The notes below the pieces were generated by a model that did no database searches, was not told where the DNA came from, and worked only from the letters and a program-made list of their open reading frames with translations. A stretch of 64,000 bases of DNA from Syntrophaceae bacterium (GTDB lineage Bacteria; Desulfobacterota; Syntrophia; Syntrophales; UBA2192), in the NCBI GenBank assembly GCA_013177795.1, contig JABLXY010000004.1, positions 420,001 through 484,000 of the forward strand. Reading direction: 5' to 3'. Shown here one piece after another: positions 51,346 through 59,035 of this stretch. Within the stretch, counting starts at the first letter, position 1, and each line of letters opens with the position of its first letter. The position numbers were made by a program, and so were the translations under genes.

Positions 51346-52185
51346 ATGTACGCAACGCCCACCGATGCCGCAACGGTCATGCTCCTCAGGCCCCGCGCCA
51401 ACGCGGCGGAAAAGGCCATCGAGGTCCTCATGGTCCTGCGCAACCGCCGAAGCCGGTTCGTGCCGGGCTACCACGTCTACCCGGGCGGCATCCTCGACGC
51501 CGAGGACTACGAGCCCGGCATCGAGCGCTTCTGCCGGGGGATCGACCGGGCGCGGGCCTCCGGGATCCTGCACGACATGTCCAGCCCCGAGAAGGCCCTG
51601 GGCGCCTGGGTCGCGGGGATCCGCGAGAGCTTCGAGGAGGTGGGGATGCTCATCGCCCTGCGCAGGGACGGCTCCCCCGTGACGATCGAGACGGAGGCGG
51701 AGCGCAGGCGCTTCTGCGGCTACCGCAAGGCGCTCAACAGGGGAGAGATGAAATTCCGCGAGATGCTCGAGAAGGAGGGTTTGATCCTGCCCCTCGAGCG
51801 CCTCCACTACTTCTCCCACTGGATCACGCCCGAGCCCCTGCCGCTTCGCTACGACGTGCGGTTCTTCCTCGCGGAGGCCCCCGCGGCGCAGGCCGTCAAC
51901 CACGACGGAAAGGAGTTGACGCAGCATCGGTGGTTCACGCCCGCCGAGGCCCTCGAGGAGTACGAAAAGGGCAGGATCGGCCTGGTCCTGCCCCAGATCA
52001 TGACACTCGTCGACGTCTCCCGGTTCAGGACCGTCGAGGAGGCCATCGCCGCAACGATCGACCGGCAGGTGCCCGCCAACCTGACGAAGATCCGGCGGAT
52101 CGGCGGGGCTGACGTGGAGGTCATGCCCGACGGGACCGCCTATGAACGCCGCCCGCCCGTCTATTCTTGGCCCGAGAAGGAATAG
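51346..52185 (+). CDS. NUDT19-type Nudix hydrolase with insertion
   Basis: A 279-residue Nudix hydrolase. The Nudix box is split: the Gly half is VYPGGILDAEDYEPG (about 45-59), and the catalytic half IRESFEEVGML (about 91-101) comes 30-40 residues later. This long insertion in the Nudix box is characteristic of the NUDT19 group, mammalian members of which hydrolyse CoA and acyl-CoA. The full set REx2EExG is intact, so an active pyrophosphohydrolase is likely. ATG 51346 is the start; the 142-base leader is otherwise empty. Confidence 0.83.
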   Translation: MYATPTDAATVMLLRPRANAAEKAIEVLMVLRNRRSRFVPGYHVYPGGILDAEDYEPGIERFCRGIDRARASGILHDMSSPEKALGAWVAGIRESFEEVGMLIALRRDGSPVTIETEAERRRFCGYRKALNRGEMKFREMLEKEGLILPLERLHYFSHWITPEPLPLRYDVRFFLAEAPAAQAVNHDGKELTQHRWFTPAEALEEYEKGRIGLVLPQIMTLVDVSRFRTVEEAIAATIDRQVPANLTKIRRIGGADVEVMPDGTAYERRPPVYSWPEKE

Positions 52186-52192
52186 GCCTGTC

Positions 52193-52756
52193 TCAATTCC
52201 CCGTCAGCCTGAAGGAGTCGAGGAACCGGTCCCTGTCCGCCGTCGAGCGGGTCTCCTTCGGCGTCACCGCCACCACCTGGTACTGCCGGTTGTTGACGAT
52301 GTAGATGCGCATCTGCAGGGCAAGCCTCCCGTCGGAGGACAGCACCTGCAGCTCCCGCCCCGGGTGACTCCCCATCGAGATTCTGCGTTCGCCCAGCAGG
52401 GTGCCCCGGATATTGCCTACAGCGCCGTCCCGTGCCGCATCGAGCAGCATCTCCCTGTCGCTCGTCGCCGTGAGGGCCTCGGGGTAGTCTCCGTAGACCA
52501 CCATGTAGACCGTGCCGCCGCCGTCGGCCTCCACCGTGAAGAAGTGTGCCTCCACGGGTCCGGCCGCAGTCTGAAAGGCCTGGCGCTTCTCGGCCGGCGT
52601 GCCCGGCATCGAGACCGAAAACCCGCCTTCCTTCGAAAGGACGTCCTTCCACACCGGGGTTGACTCGCACCCGGCGAGCGTCAACGCAAACGCAGCCAGC
52701 GACAAGGCAAGCGCCGCTGTGCATGACAACCGGCATGTCCCGTCAGAGTAACGCAT
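52193..52756 (-). CDS. Hypothetical lipoprotein downstream of lemA
   Basis: A 187-residue lipoprotein (LAGC lipobox around Cys30). The remainder (GGFSVSMPGTPAEKRQAFQT ... YMVVYGDYPEALT ... QMRIYIVNNRQYQVVAVTPKE ... RDRFLDSFRL) resembles exported PsbP/DUF1795-like proteins by its alternating pattern, but I cannot assign it firmly. The genes lemA, nucleotidyltransferase and TPM lie upstream in the same direction, 37 bases from lemA, so it is the last gene of that operon. Confidence 0.72.
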   Translation of the reverse strand: MRYSDGTCRLSCTAALALSLAAFALTLAGCESTPVWKDVLSKEGGFSVSMPGTPAEKRQAFQTAAGPVEAHFFTVEADGGGTVYMVVYGDYPEALTATSDREMLLDAARDGAVGNIRGTLLGERRISMGSHPGRELQVLSSDGRLALQMRIYIVNNRQYQVVAVTPKETRSTADRDRFLDSFRLTGN

Positions 52757-52793
52757 TTCCTTCCGCCCTTTGCCTTGCGGCCCGTGCCGGTTG

Positions 52794-53363
52794 CTAAAAC
52801 TTGACCTGCGGGGCCGTCCTCGCCGCCGCCGGCGCCTCGAAGAACGTTGCCGGGGAGAACCCGAAGAGGCCCGCGAGGAGGTTCGCCGGGAAGCTGCGGA
52901 TCTTGATATTGTAGGCCTGCACGGCCTCGTTGTACCGCCTCCGCTCCGTGGCGATCCGGTTCTCCGTGCCGGCGAGCTCGTCCTGCAGCTTGAGGAAGTT
53001 CTGGTTCGACTTGAGCTCGGGGTAGTTCTCCACGACGACAAGCAGCCGGCTCAGCGCCGAGGAGAGCTCGTTGTTGGCCTGGATCTTGTCGGGGATCGTC
53101 CCGGCCCCGCCCACCTTCGCTCGTGCGTTCGTTACCTCGATGAAGACTTCCCTCTCCTGCTTGGCGTATCCCTTGACAGTTTCCACGAGGTTCGGGATCA
53201 GGTCGTAGCGGCGCTGGAGCTGGTTCTCCACCTGCGCCCACGACGACTTGACCTTCTCGTCGAGGGTGACGAATTCGTTGTAGGTCCCCTTGACGAAGCC
53301 GTACAGGGAGAAGGCGATGACGGCCGCCACGGCCAGCGCAATCCAGAGTCCTTTCTTTGCCAT
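52794..53363 (-). CDS. lemA: LemA family protein
   Basis: A 189-residue protein with one N-terminal membrane helix (about 5-23), then a long helical region with the hallmark GTYNEFVTLDEKVKSSWAQVE (residues 26-46), LQRRYDLIPNLVETVKGYAK and the typical late NIKIRSFPANLLAGLFGF. LemA proteins form membrane-anchored helical bundles, often with TPM-domain proteins; their role is not known. Here the TPM gene is two genes upstream. Confidence 0.93.
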   Translation of the reverse strand: MAKKGLWIALAVAAVIAFSLYGFVKGTYNEFVTLDEKVKSSWAQVENQLQRRYDLIPNLVETVKGYAKQEREVFIEVTNARAKVGGAGTIPDKIQANNELSSALSRLLVVVENYPELKSNQNFLKLQDELAGTENRIATERRRYNEAVQAYNIKIRSFPANLLAGLFGFSPATFFEAPAAARTAPQVKF

Positions 53364-53486
53364 AGGTCCTCCAATCTGGTCTGTCCTGTCGTTCTATCCG
53401 GATGATTCCGATCTTTCCACCTGATTTTCCCTGCCCCGGACCCGCCCCCGTCGAGGGAGACATGGCGTCGCGGGGAGGATTGTCTC

Positions 53487-54218
53487 TCAAGGCCCAGGTG
53501 CGTCGACGGCCCCGATCAGCTTCTCGATCTGTTCCGTGTAGGACCGGAAGATGCCCCTGAGCTCCGGCAGGGTCAACCCCTTTTCGCCCTCGCGGAGGTC
53601 GATGCAGCGCAGGAAGGGCGCTGTCTCGATCCCGAACGATTCGGCCACCGCCGCCACGATCTCCCGCCTTCCCCGGGGCGCCTCCCGGCCCTTCAGGGCG
53701 AGGAGGGCGACGAAAACGGACAGGAAGGCCGTGATCGATGCCGCCAGCAGTGCCCGGAGCTCCTGCGCCTTGTCCGCCGTCTCCAGGAAGCGGGTGCGCA
53801 GCAGCATCACTTTCCCCTTCAGCTCCCGCTCGCACTGGAGGCGCAGCGCCTTTTCATCGAAGGCGAGCTGTGCGAGCACGTCCTCGCCGAAGGCGACCTC
53901 GTAGTGCCGCTTCATGTTCAGGAACTCCACCGGGTAGGCATCGAGGGAGGAACCGATGAAATCCTTTGTCATGATCACCGGTGTTGCGACCGCCTTCTTC
54001 CTCCATTTCGGGATGAGGGGCAGAAGCTTCTCCAGGCCGTCCGGCGCGTCCTTCGCGAGGACGACGAGGAAATTGATGTCCGATTTCCCGGCGATGTAGT
54101 CCCCCCGTGCGCCGCTCCCGTAGAGGATGACGGAAAGCAGCCCGTTTCCGTAGATGCCCTTGAGATCCCCGACGATCTCCGGGAATACCTCCTGCGGTGT
54201 CTTCGGTGCCTTGGTCAT
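53487..54218 (-). CDS. Degenerate nucleotidyltransferase-fold protein in the lemA operon
   Basis: A 243-residue protein of the pol-beta/MNT nucleotidyltransferase fold. The strand-helix signature is LYGSGARGDYIAG (Gly34, Ser35) followed by KSDINFLVVL: Asp47 is kept but the expected second Asp is Asn49 (D-x-N instead of D-x-D). A helical, Leu-rich domain follows (about 110-240, ALLAASITAFLSVFVALLALKG). Loss of one metal-binding Asp suggests an inactive or altered enzyme. It sits between the TPM protein gene and lemA, an unexpected position, and its start is ATG 54218. Confidence 0.78.
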   Translation of the reverse strand: MTKAPKTPQEVFPEIVGDLKGIYGNGLLSVILYGSGARGDYIAGKSDINFLVVLAKDAPDGLEKLLPLIPKWRKKAVATPVIMTKDFIGSSLDAYPVEFLNMKRHYEVAFGEDVLAQLAFDEKALRLQCERELKGKVMLLRTRFLETADKAQELRALLAASITAFLSVFVALLALKGREAPRGRREIVAAVAESFGIETAPFLRCIDLREGEKGLTLPELRGIFRSYTEQIEKLIGAVDAPGP

Positions 54219-54250
54219 AAACCCCTTCCTGAATGATCCCCGGTCTTTTT

Positions 54251-54286
54251 CTTACCCTCACACCTTCTTACCTTCTCAACCTCTGT
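54251..54286. repeat. 8-base polypyrimidine array (CCTTCTTA type)
   Basis: CTTACCCTCACACCTTCTTA continues CCTTCTCAACC: ACC at 54254, 54262 and 54270 is 8 apart, then 9. This lies in the TPM-nucleotidyltransferase gap and resembles a third flavour of the octamer family. Confidence 0.5.
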
Positions 54287-54290
54287 CTTT

Positions 54291-55091
54291 CTAGAAGTCT
54301 CCCCCTGCCCCGCCTCCGCCGCTCATCCCGCCCCCGAACCCGCCGAACCCCCCGCCGAACCCCCCGAAGCCGCCGGAGGAGCCTCCCCCCCAGCTGCCTC
54401 CGTAGCGGCCCCCCCCATAGCGCCGGCCGCCGCCGGACCAGTTGAAGAGGAGCATGGCGAGGATGTACCGTCCCGTCTCCGTGAAGAGCAGCAGGAGGAC
54501 CACGATGAAAAACAGAATCATGGTGAAGGGGCTCACCGGCGTCCCCCCCGTCGGCCTGGCGGGCTGCATCGGGGGCCTGCCCGTGAGCGTCACGCCGGCC
54601 TGGCGGGCGATCACGTCCGAAACGGCCGCCATGGCGTTGGACAGCCCCTTGCCGTAATCGCCCCGCGACAGGTGCGGGATGACGTGCAGGCGCAGGATCT
54701 CGCCCGCGACCCCGTCCGGCAGGATGCCCTCGACGCCGTAGCCCGTCTCGATCCGCACCCGCCGCTCCTTGAGGGCGAGCAGGATGAGCACGCCCTTGTC
54801 CTCGCCCTTTTTCCCGATGCCCCAGGACTCGTAGAGGCGGGTCGCGTACTCGTCGGGCGACATGTCACCCACGCTGCTCACCGTGGCCACGACGACGGCC
54901 GTCCCGGTCTTCTGCAGAACCTCCCGGGCGAGGTTCTCCATGGATTCGCGCTCTGCCGCGGGGATCACGTTGGCGAAGTCGTTCACGGCGCCGATGGGGC
55001 GGGGAAAGACCGGTTCCGCGGCGGCGGACGGTCCCGCAGAGAGGGCGGACACCAGTACCAGCAGAAGAGCGGTGAGGAAGCGTTTCGTCAT
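54291..55091 (-). CDS. TPM-domain membrane protein (YgcG-like)
   Basis: A 266-residue protein with signal peptide (1-25), a TPM phosphatase-like domain (about 30-160: VNDFANVIPAAERESMENLAREVLQKTG, MSPDEYATRLYESWGIGKK, GVLILLALKERRVRIETGYGVEG), a membrane helix (about 190-215) and a glycine-rich tail that ends SGGGGAGGDF. TPM proteins, plant TLP18.3-like, are often paired with LemA. First gene of this operon. GGGAGGCTCC-like structures in the tail are coding. Confidence 0.9.
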   Translation of the reverse strand: MTKRFLTALLLVLVSALSAGPSAAAEPVFPRPIGAVNDFANVIPAAERESMENLAREVLQKTGTAVVVATVSSVGDMSPDEYATRLYESWGIGKKGEDKGVLILLALKERRVRIETGYGVEGILPDGVAGEILRLHVIPHLSRGDYGKGLSNAMAAVSDVIARQAGVTLTGRPPMQPARPTGGTPVSPFTMILFFIVVLLLLFTETGRYILAMLLFNWSGGGRRYGGGRYGGSWGGGSSGGFGGFGGGFGGFGGGMSGGGGAGGDF

Positions 55092-55353
55092 GTGCGCCGG
55101 CGGAGCTTTCGGGGCCTCGTGTCAGAGGATTGTTGCATGGGGTCGGGTTGCTGACGCCCGAGCGTCATCTATCCTACGCACGCGTCGCGGTGAAGTCAAA
55201 CTTTTCCTCGGGATTCCGGGCGGATAGAATGGCCCCGTCCGGTGTCGTCCCGGCGGCTTTTCTTGGCAGAGTATTTGCACGCTTGCGGGTACCCCAGCCG
55301 CACCGTTTCCGATGTCACAGCCTCGACCAAAACCGGTCTATCCGGGAGAGCAG

Positions 55354-58098
55354 ATGGCCGTCCCCAGCAGGAAAACGAAACAGCAGCTCATCGAAGAGAT
55401 CGAGGCCCTCCGGAAACAGCTGGACTCCCGCGAACCGCCTCCCCGGATCGAACCGGTCGAATCCCGCCAGCTCTACGAAATCCTGGCGCAGAGCTCCCAT
55501 GCCGGCATCTACGTCATCCTCGACGGGCGCTTCGACTTTCTCAACGAAAAGGCCGCACTGCTTGCGGGGTACAGCGCCGACGAGATGATCGGCATGCGAA
55601 GCATCGACATCGTCCACCCCGAGGACCGGGAGGCGATCCTCGAGCAGGCCGTCGCGATGCTCAAGGGCTACCGGTCGGCCCCCTACGAGTACCGCATCAT
55701 CACGAAGGACGGGCAGATCCGCTGGATCATGGAGACCGTCACGCCCATCGAGTACAGGGGGAGGCGGGCCGTCCTGGGCAACTCCATGGACATCACGGCC
55801 CAGAAGGAGCGCAGCCGGAGGCTCCAGGAGCTCGAGGCCCTGGAGGCCTCGATCCTCGACGCCATCCCGCACGCGGTGCTGGGTCTTGCAAAGCGCCACA
55901 TCATCTTTGCCAACGACGCCGTCGACGCCGTCTTCGGGTGGCGCCCCGAGGAGCTCATCGGCAAGACGACCCGCATCCTCTACCGCAGCGACGAGGAGTA
56001 CAACGACATCGGCAAGTTCCTCTACTCCACGCTGCGCCGGCAGCGCACCTGCAGCGCCGAGATCCCCTGCCGCCGCATGGACGGCCGCGAGATCGTCGTG
56101 CGGCTCCACGCCTCCCGGATCGGCGAGACCCTCCGCGAGGGGCGGATCATCGCCGTCTACGAGGACATCACCCAGCGGCGGCGCAGCGAGAAGGCCCTGC
56201 GGGAGTCCGAGCGGTTCAACAAGGAAATCATCTCCAGCGCCAACGAGGGGATCATCGTCTACGACCGGGAGTTCCGCTTCATCGTCTGGAACCGCTTCAT
56301 GGAGGAGCTGACGGGGCTCCGCGCCGATGAGGTCCTGGGTGTGAGCGCCTTCGACGTGTTCCCCCACCTGAGGGAGCAGGGCGTGGACCTGCTGCTGGAC
56401 CGGGCCCTCGAGGGGGCCACGATCACGGCGCCGGACCTCACCTACTACGTGCCCCAGAGCGGCAAGACGGGCTGGATTGCGGGCACCTACGCCCCGTACC
56501 GCAACTCCCGCGGCGAGATCGTCGGGGTCATCGCCATGGTCCACGACATCACGGAGCGCAAGCTCGCCGAGGAGGCCCTGCGCAAGAGCGAGGAGAACTT
56601 CCGCGCCATCTTCGAGACGGCACCGGACTGCATCTTCATCAAGGACCGCGCCCTGAAGTACGTGCTGGTCAACCCGAGCATGGAGGCGCTCTTCGGGAAG
56701 CCCGCCTCCGAGATCGTGGGGCTCTCCGACGGGGAGCTGTTCGGCGAAGAGACCGAGCAGCGGACCCGCGAGATGGACTACCGCGTGCTCGACGGCGAGA
56801 TGGTGGAGGTCGAGTACAGCGACACGATCAACGGCGTGCCCGTGACGCTGCACGTCGTGAAGGTCCCCATGTTCGACGACGCCGGCGTGATCAGCGGCAT
56901 CTGCGGCATCGCCCGCGACATCACGCAGACCCGCCAGCTCGAGGCGCAGCTGCTGCAGGCGCAGAAGATGGAGGCCATCGGCACGCTGGCCGGCGGGATC
57001 GCGCACGATTTCAACAACCTCCTGATGGGCATCCAGGGTCACGTGTCGCTCATGCTCATGGACGTCACCCCCGATCACCCCCACGCCGTCCACCTCACGG
57101 GCATCGAGGACATGATCCGCAGCGGCGCGACGCTGACGCGGCAGCTCCTGGGGTTTGCCCGCGGCGGCAAGTACGAGGTCAAGCCCACGGATCTCAACGA
57201 CCTGCTCCGCAAGTCCTCGGAGATGTTCGGCCGGACCAAGAAGGAGATCAAGATCACCCGCCGCGAGCAGGAGGGTCTCTGGGTCGTCGATGCGGACCGG
57301 GGGCAGATCGAGCAGGTGCTCCTCAACATGTACGTCAACGCTTGGCAGGCCATGCCCGGCGGAGGCGAGCTGACCCTCGCGACGCAGAACATGATTCTCG
57401 ACGAGCAGTATGTGAAGCCACACAAGGCCAAGCCCGGCCGCTACGTGAAGGTCTCCATCACCGACACCGGGATCGGCATGGACGAGGCGACCCGTCAGCG
57501 CGTCTTCGAGCCCTTCTTCACGACGAAGGGCAGGGGCCGCGGGACGGGCCTCGGCCTCGCGTCGGCCTACGGGATCATCCGCAACCACGGCGGCTTCATC
57601 ACCCTGTACAGCGAGCGGGGGCACGGCACGACATTCAACCTCTACCTGCCCGTCTCCTCGAGCGGGGCCGTCGCGGATGCTTCGCTCGACCGCCAGGTCA
57701 TCAGGGGGACCGAGACGATCCTCATCGTCGACGACGAGGACATCGTCCTCGATGTGGGTATCGAGGTGCTCAAGACGCTGGGTTACCGGGTGCTGGCGGC
57801 CCGCGGCGGGCCCGAGGCGATCGAGATCTACCGGCAGAAGGCCGGCGAGATCGACATGGTGATCCTCGACATGATCATGCCCGAGATGGGCGGCGGGAGG
57901 GTGTTCGACGCGATGAAGGCCATCAACCCCTCGGTGAAGGTCCTCCTGGCGAGCGGCTACAGTCTCAACGGGCAGGCCGCACAGATCCTCTCGCGCGGCT
58001 GCGGCGGCTTCATCCAGAAGCCCTTCAGCATCATCGACCTCTCCAAGAAGATCCGCGAGATCCTCGACAAACCGGAAGAGACGCGCGCCGTGGCGTGA
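55354..58098 (+). CDS. Multi-PAS hybrid sensor histidine kinase/response regulator
   Basis: A soluble hybrid kinase of 914 residues (ATG 55354, GGGAG 7-11 bases upstream; an ATG at 55312 would add 14). It begins with a short coiled coil (KTKQQLIEEIEALRKQL), then four PAS domains (around 40-160, 165-280, 285-400 and 410-525), the dimerisation/phosphoacceptor region with His551 in GIAHDFNNLL, the ATP-binding HATPase domain (NxxxNAWQA-type N box, DTGIGM, GRGTGLGL) and a C-terminal receiver with Asp839 in ILDMIMP. No membrane segment is evident, so it probably senses a cytosolic or redox signal through PAS cofactors. No DNA-binding partner gene is adjacent. Confidence 0.92.
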   Translation: MAVPSRKTKQQLIEEIEALRKQLDSREPPPRIEPVESRQLYEILAQSSHAGIYVILDGRFDFLNEKAALLAGYSADEMIGMRSIDIVHPEDREAILEQAVAMLKGYRSAPYEYRIITKDGQIRWIMETVTPIEYRGRRAVLGNSMDITAQKERSRRLQELEALEASILDAIPHAVLGLAKRHIIFANDAVDAVFGWRPEELIGKTTRILYRSDEEYNDIGKFLYSTLRRQRTCSAEIPCRRMDGREIVVRLHASRIGETLREGRIIAVYEDITQRRRSEKALRESERFNKEIISSANEGIIVYDREFRFIVWNRFMEELTGLRADEVLGVSAFDVFPHLREQGVDLLLDRALEGATITAPDLTYYVPQSGKTGWIAGTYAPYRNSRGEIVGVIAMVHDITERKLAEEALRKSEENFRAIFETAPDCIFIKDRALKYVLVNPSMEALFGKPASEIVGLSDGELFGEETEQRTREMDYRVLDGEMVEVEYSDTINGVPVTLHVVKVPMFDDAGVISGICGIARDITQTRQLEAQLLQAQKMEAIGTLAGGIAHDFNNLLMGIQGHVSLMLMDVTPDHPHAVHLTGIEDMIRSGATLTRQLLGFARGGKYEVKPTDLNDLLRKSSEMFGRTKKEIKITRREQEGLWVVDADRGQIEQVLLNMYVNAWQAMPGGGELTLATQNMILDEQYVKPHKAKPGRYVKVSITDTGIGMDEATRQRVFEPFFTTKGRGRGTGLGLASAYGIIRNHGGFITLYSERGHGTTFNLYLPVSSSGAVADASLDRQVIRGTETILIVDDEDIVLDVGIEVLKTLGYRVLAARGGPEAIEIYRQKAGEIDMVILDMIMPEMGGGRVFDAMKAINPSVKVLLASGYSLNGQAAQILSRGCGGFIQKPFSIIDLSKKIREILDKPEETRAVA

Positions 58099-58105
58099 TT
58101 CCCTC

Positions 58106-58150
58106 TGCGTTCCCCTCTCCCCCGGCGGGAGAGGGCGGGGGCAAGGGGGC
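58106..58150. repeat. GGGAGAGGG-type hairpin repeat after the kinase gene
   Basis: CCCCTCTCCC followed by CGGCGGGAGAGGGCGGGGGC forms a strong GC hairpin (arms CCCTCTCCC/GGGAGAGGG). I recall elements of the form CCCTCTCCC...GGGAGAGGG being very common between bacterial genes; whether this one is that family is not shown here. It could end kinase mRNA but lacks a T-run. Confidence 0.55.
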
Positions 58151-58161
58151 CGAGCCGGTGA

Positions 58162-58476
58162 TCAATCGCCCCGGGCGGCCGGCGGCCTGAGGTGCGAGAA
58201 CTCGTACTCCTTTTCCTGGACCTGGAAAACGATCTTCTCTTCCTCGTTTTGCAGCAGCTTTCCCTCGATCACCCGCTTGCAGCCGAAGTCGTAAAACGTG
58301 ACCTGGTGGGTCGGCATGTCCTTCTCGGCGAGGTCCTTGAAGGAGGCCCTCTGCTCCTCCGGTGTCAACTCCCGGACGGTGAGTTTCTGGGCCCGTTCCC
58401 TCGTCTCCCAGTCCTTCGTGCGGATGATGACCTTGTAGTTGGCGTGGAAATGAATGGGCATCTTGATGTCTGTCAT
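58162..58476 (-). CDS. Hypothetical 104-residue cytosolic protein
   Basis: A 104-residue soluble protein, MTDIKMPIHFHANYKVII..., with mixed alpha/beta composition, a charged middle (TPEEQRASFKDLAEKDM) and a C-terminal FYDFGCKRVIEGKLLQNEEEKIVFQVQ region. No family is recognised. Start ATG 58476 has AGGAGGGACACCG upstream. It is divergent from the small protein at 58743 and convergent with the kinase gene. Confidence 0.6.
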   Translation of the reverse strand: MTDIKMPIHFHANYKVIIRTKDWETRERAQKLTVRELTPEEQRASFKDLAEKDMPTHQVTFYDFGCKRVIEGKLLQNEEEKIVFQVQEKEYEFSHLRPPAARGD

Positions 58477-58559
58477 CGGTGTCCCTCCTCGCGTTCGATG
58501 CACTCCATGCGACCCTTTCCGACCGCTCGGCCTTGCGTCCCCGGCCTGCGCCGATGAAC

Positions 58560-58585
58560 GGCAAAGGCAACAGGCGTCAGGAAAG
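58560..58585. repeat. Short 7-base periodic array (GGCAAAG type)
   Basis: GGC at 58560, 58566, 58573 and GGA at 58580 (spacings 6, 7, 7): GGCAAA, GGCAACA, GGCGTCA, GGAAAG. It lies in the 266-base divergent gap 58477-58742; I see no clear promoter in that gap. Confidence 0.45.
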
Positions 58586-58742
58586 AAAAGGAGCATTTCT
58601 GGATCGATCGCCGCTGAATGCTGCGGCGAGCCTTGTCACAGCCGCGTCTGGAAATCTGCGTCCGTGCCGTTATTTTGATTGTTTCGTGCCCCCTGCTGTG
58701 CTACATTCGGCCTGCCCGAAAAGCCAAGGGGGATCAAAAACC

Positions 58743-58958
58743 ATGGACCTCGGCGATTTTGTCCGCGTCACCCATCCCGGGCACCCGATGAAGGGAGCCC
58801 GGGGGAAGATCGTCGGCAGGCGCGGCGAATACAGGGCCGATGACCCCTGGTTCCTCGTCTACCTGCCCAGCCGGATGCGCAGCTACCTGATCCCCGGGTC
58901 GGCCCTCGCGGTGGAAAAGGTCGGCCCTGAAGCGGAGAGGGATCTCCTGTACCAGTGA
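58743..58958 (+). CDS. Small KOW-like hypothetical protein
   Basis: A 71-residue protein, MDLGDFVRVTHPGHPMKGARGKIVGRRGEYRADDP..., whose first half has the KOW-like pattern (G-x-x-V-R-V-x-x-G..GxKGxVGxI) of RNA or ribosome binding modules. The second half (WFLVYLPSRMRSYLIPG) is not recognised. The ATG has a GGGGATCA tract 8 bases upstream. It lacks relatives nearby and the assignment is weak. Confidence 0.6.
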   Translation: MDLGDFVRVTHPGHPMKGARGKIVGRRGEYRADDPWFLVYLPSRMRSYLIPGSALAVEKVGPEAERDLLYQ

Positions 58959-59035
58959 TCGAACGATAACGGTTGGCCCGGAAGCCCGGGCGAGAACGAG
59001 GGGGGGCGGTTCTCGGAATCGCCTCCCTTTCGCAT

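Noticed and set aside
53364-53486. A small coding gene between lemA and the nucleotidyltransferase
   Set aside because: Only a 123-base gap; no frame with a ribosome site or a plausible protein.
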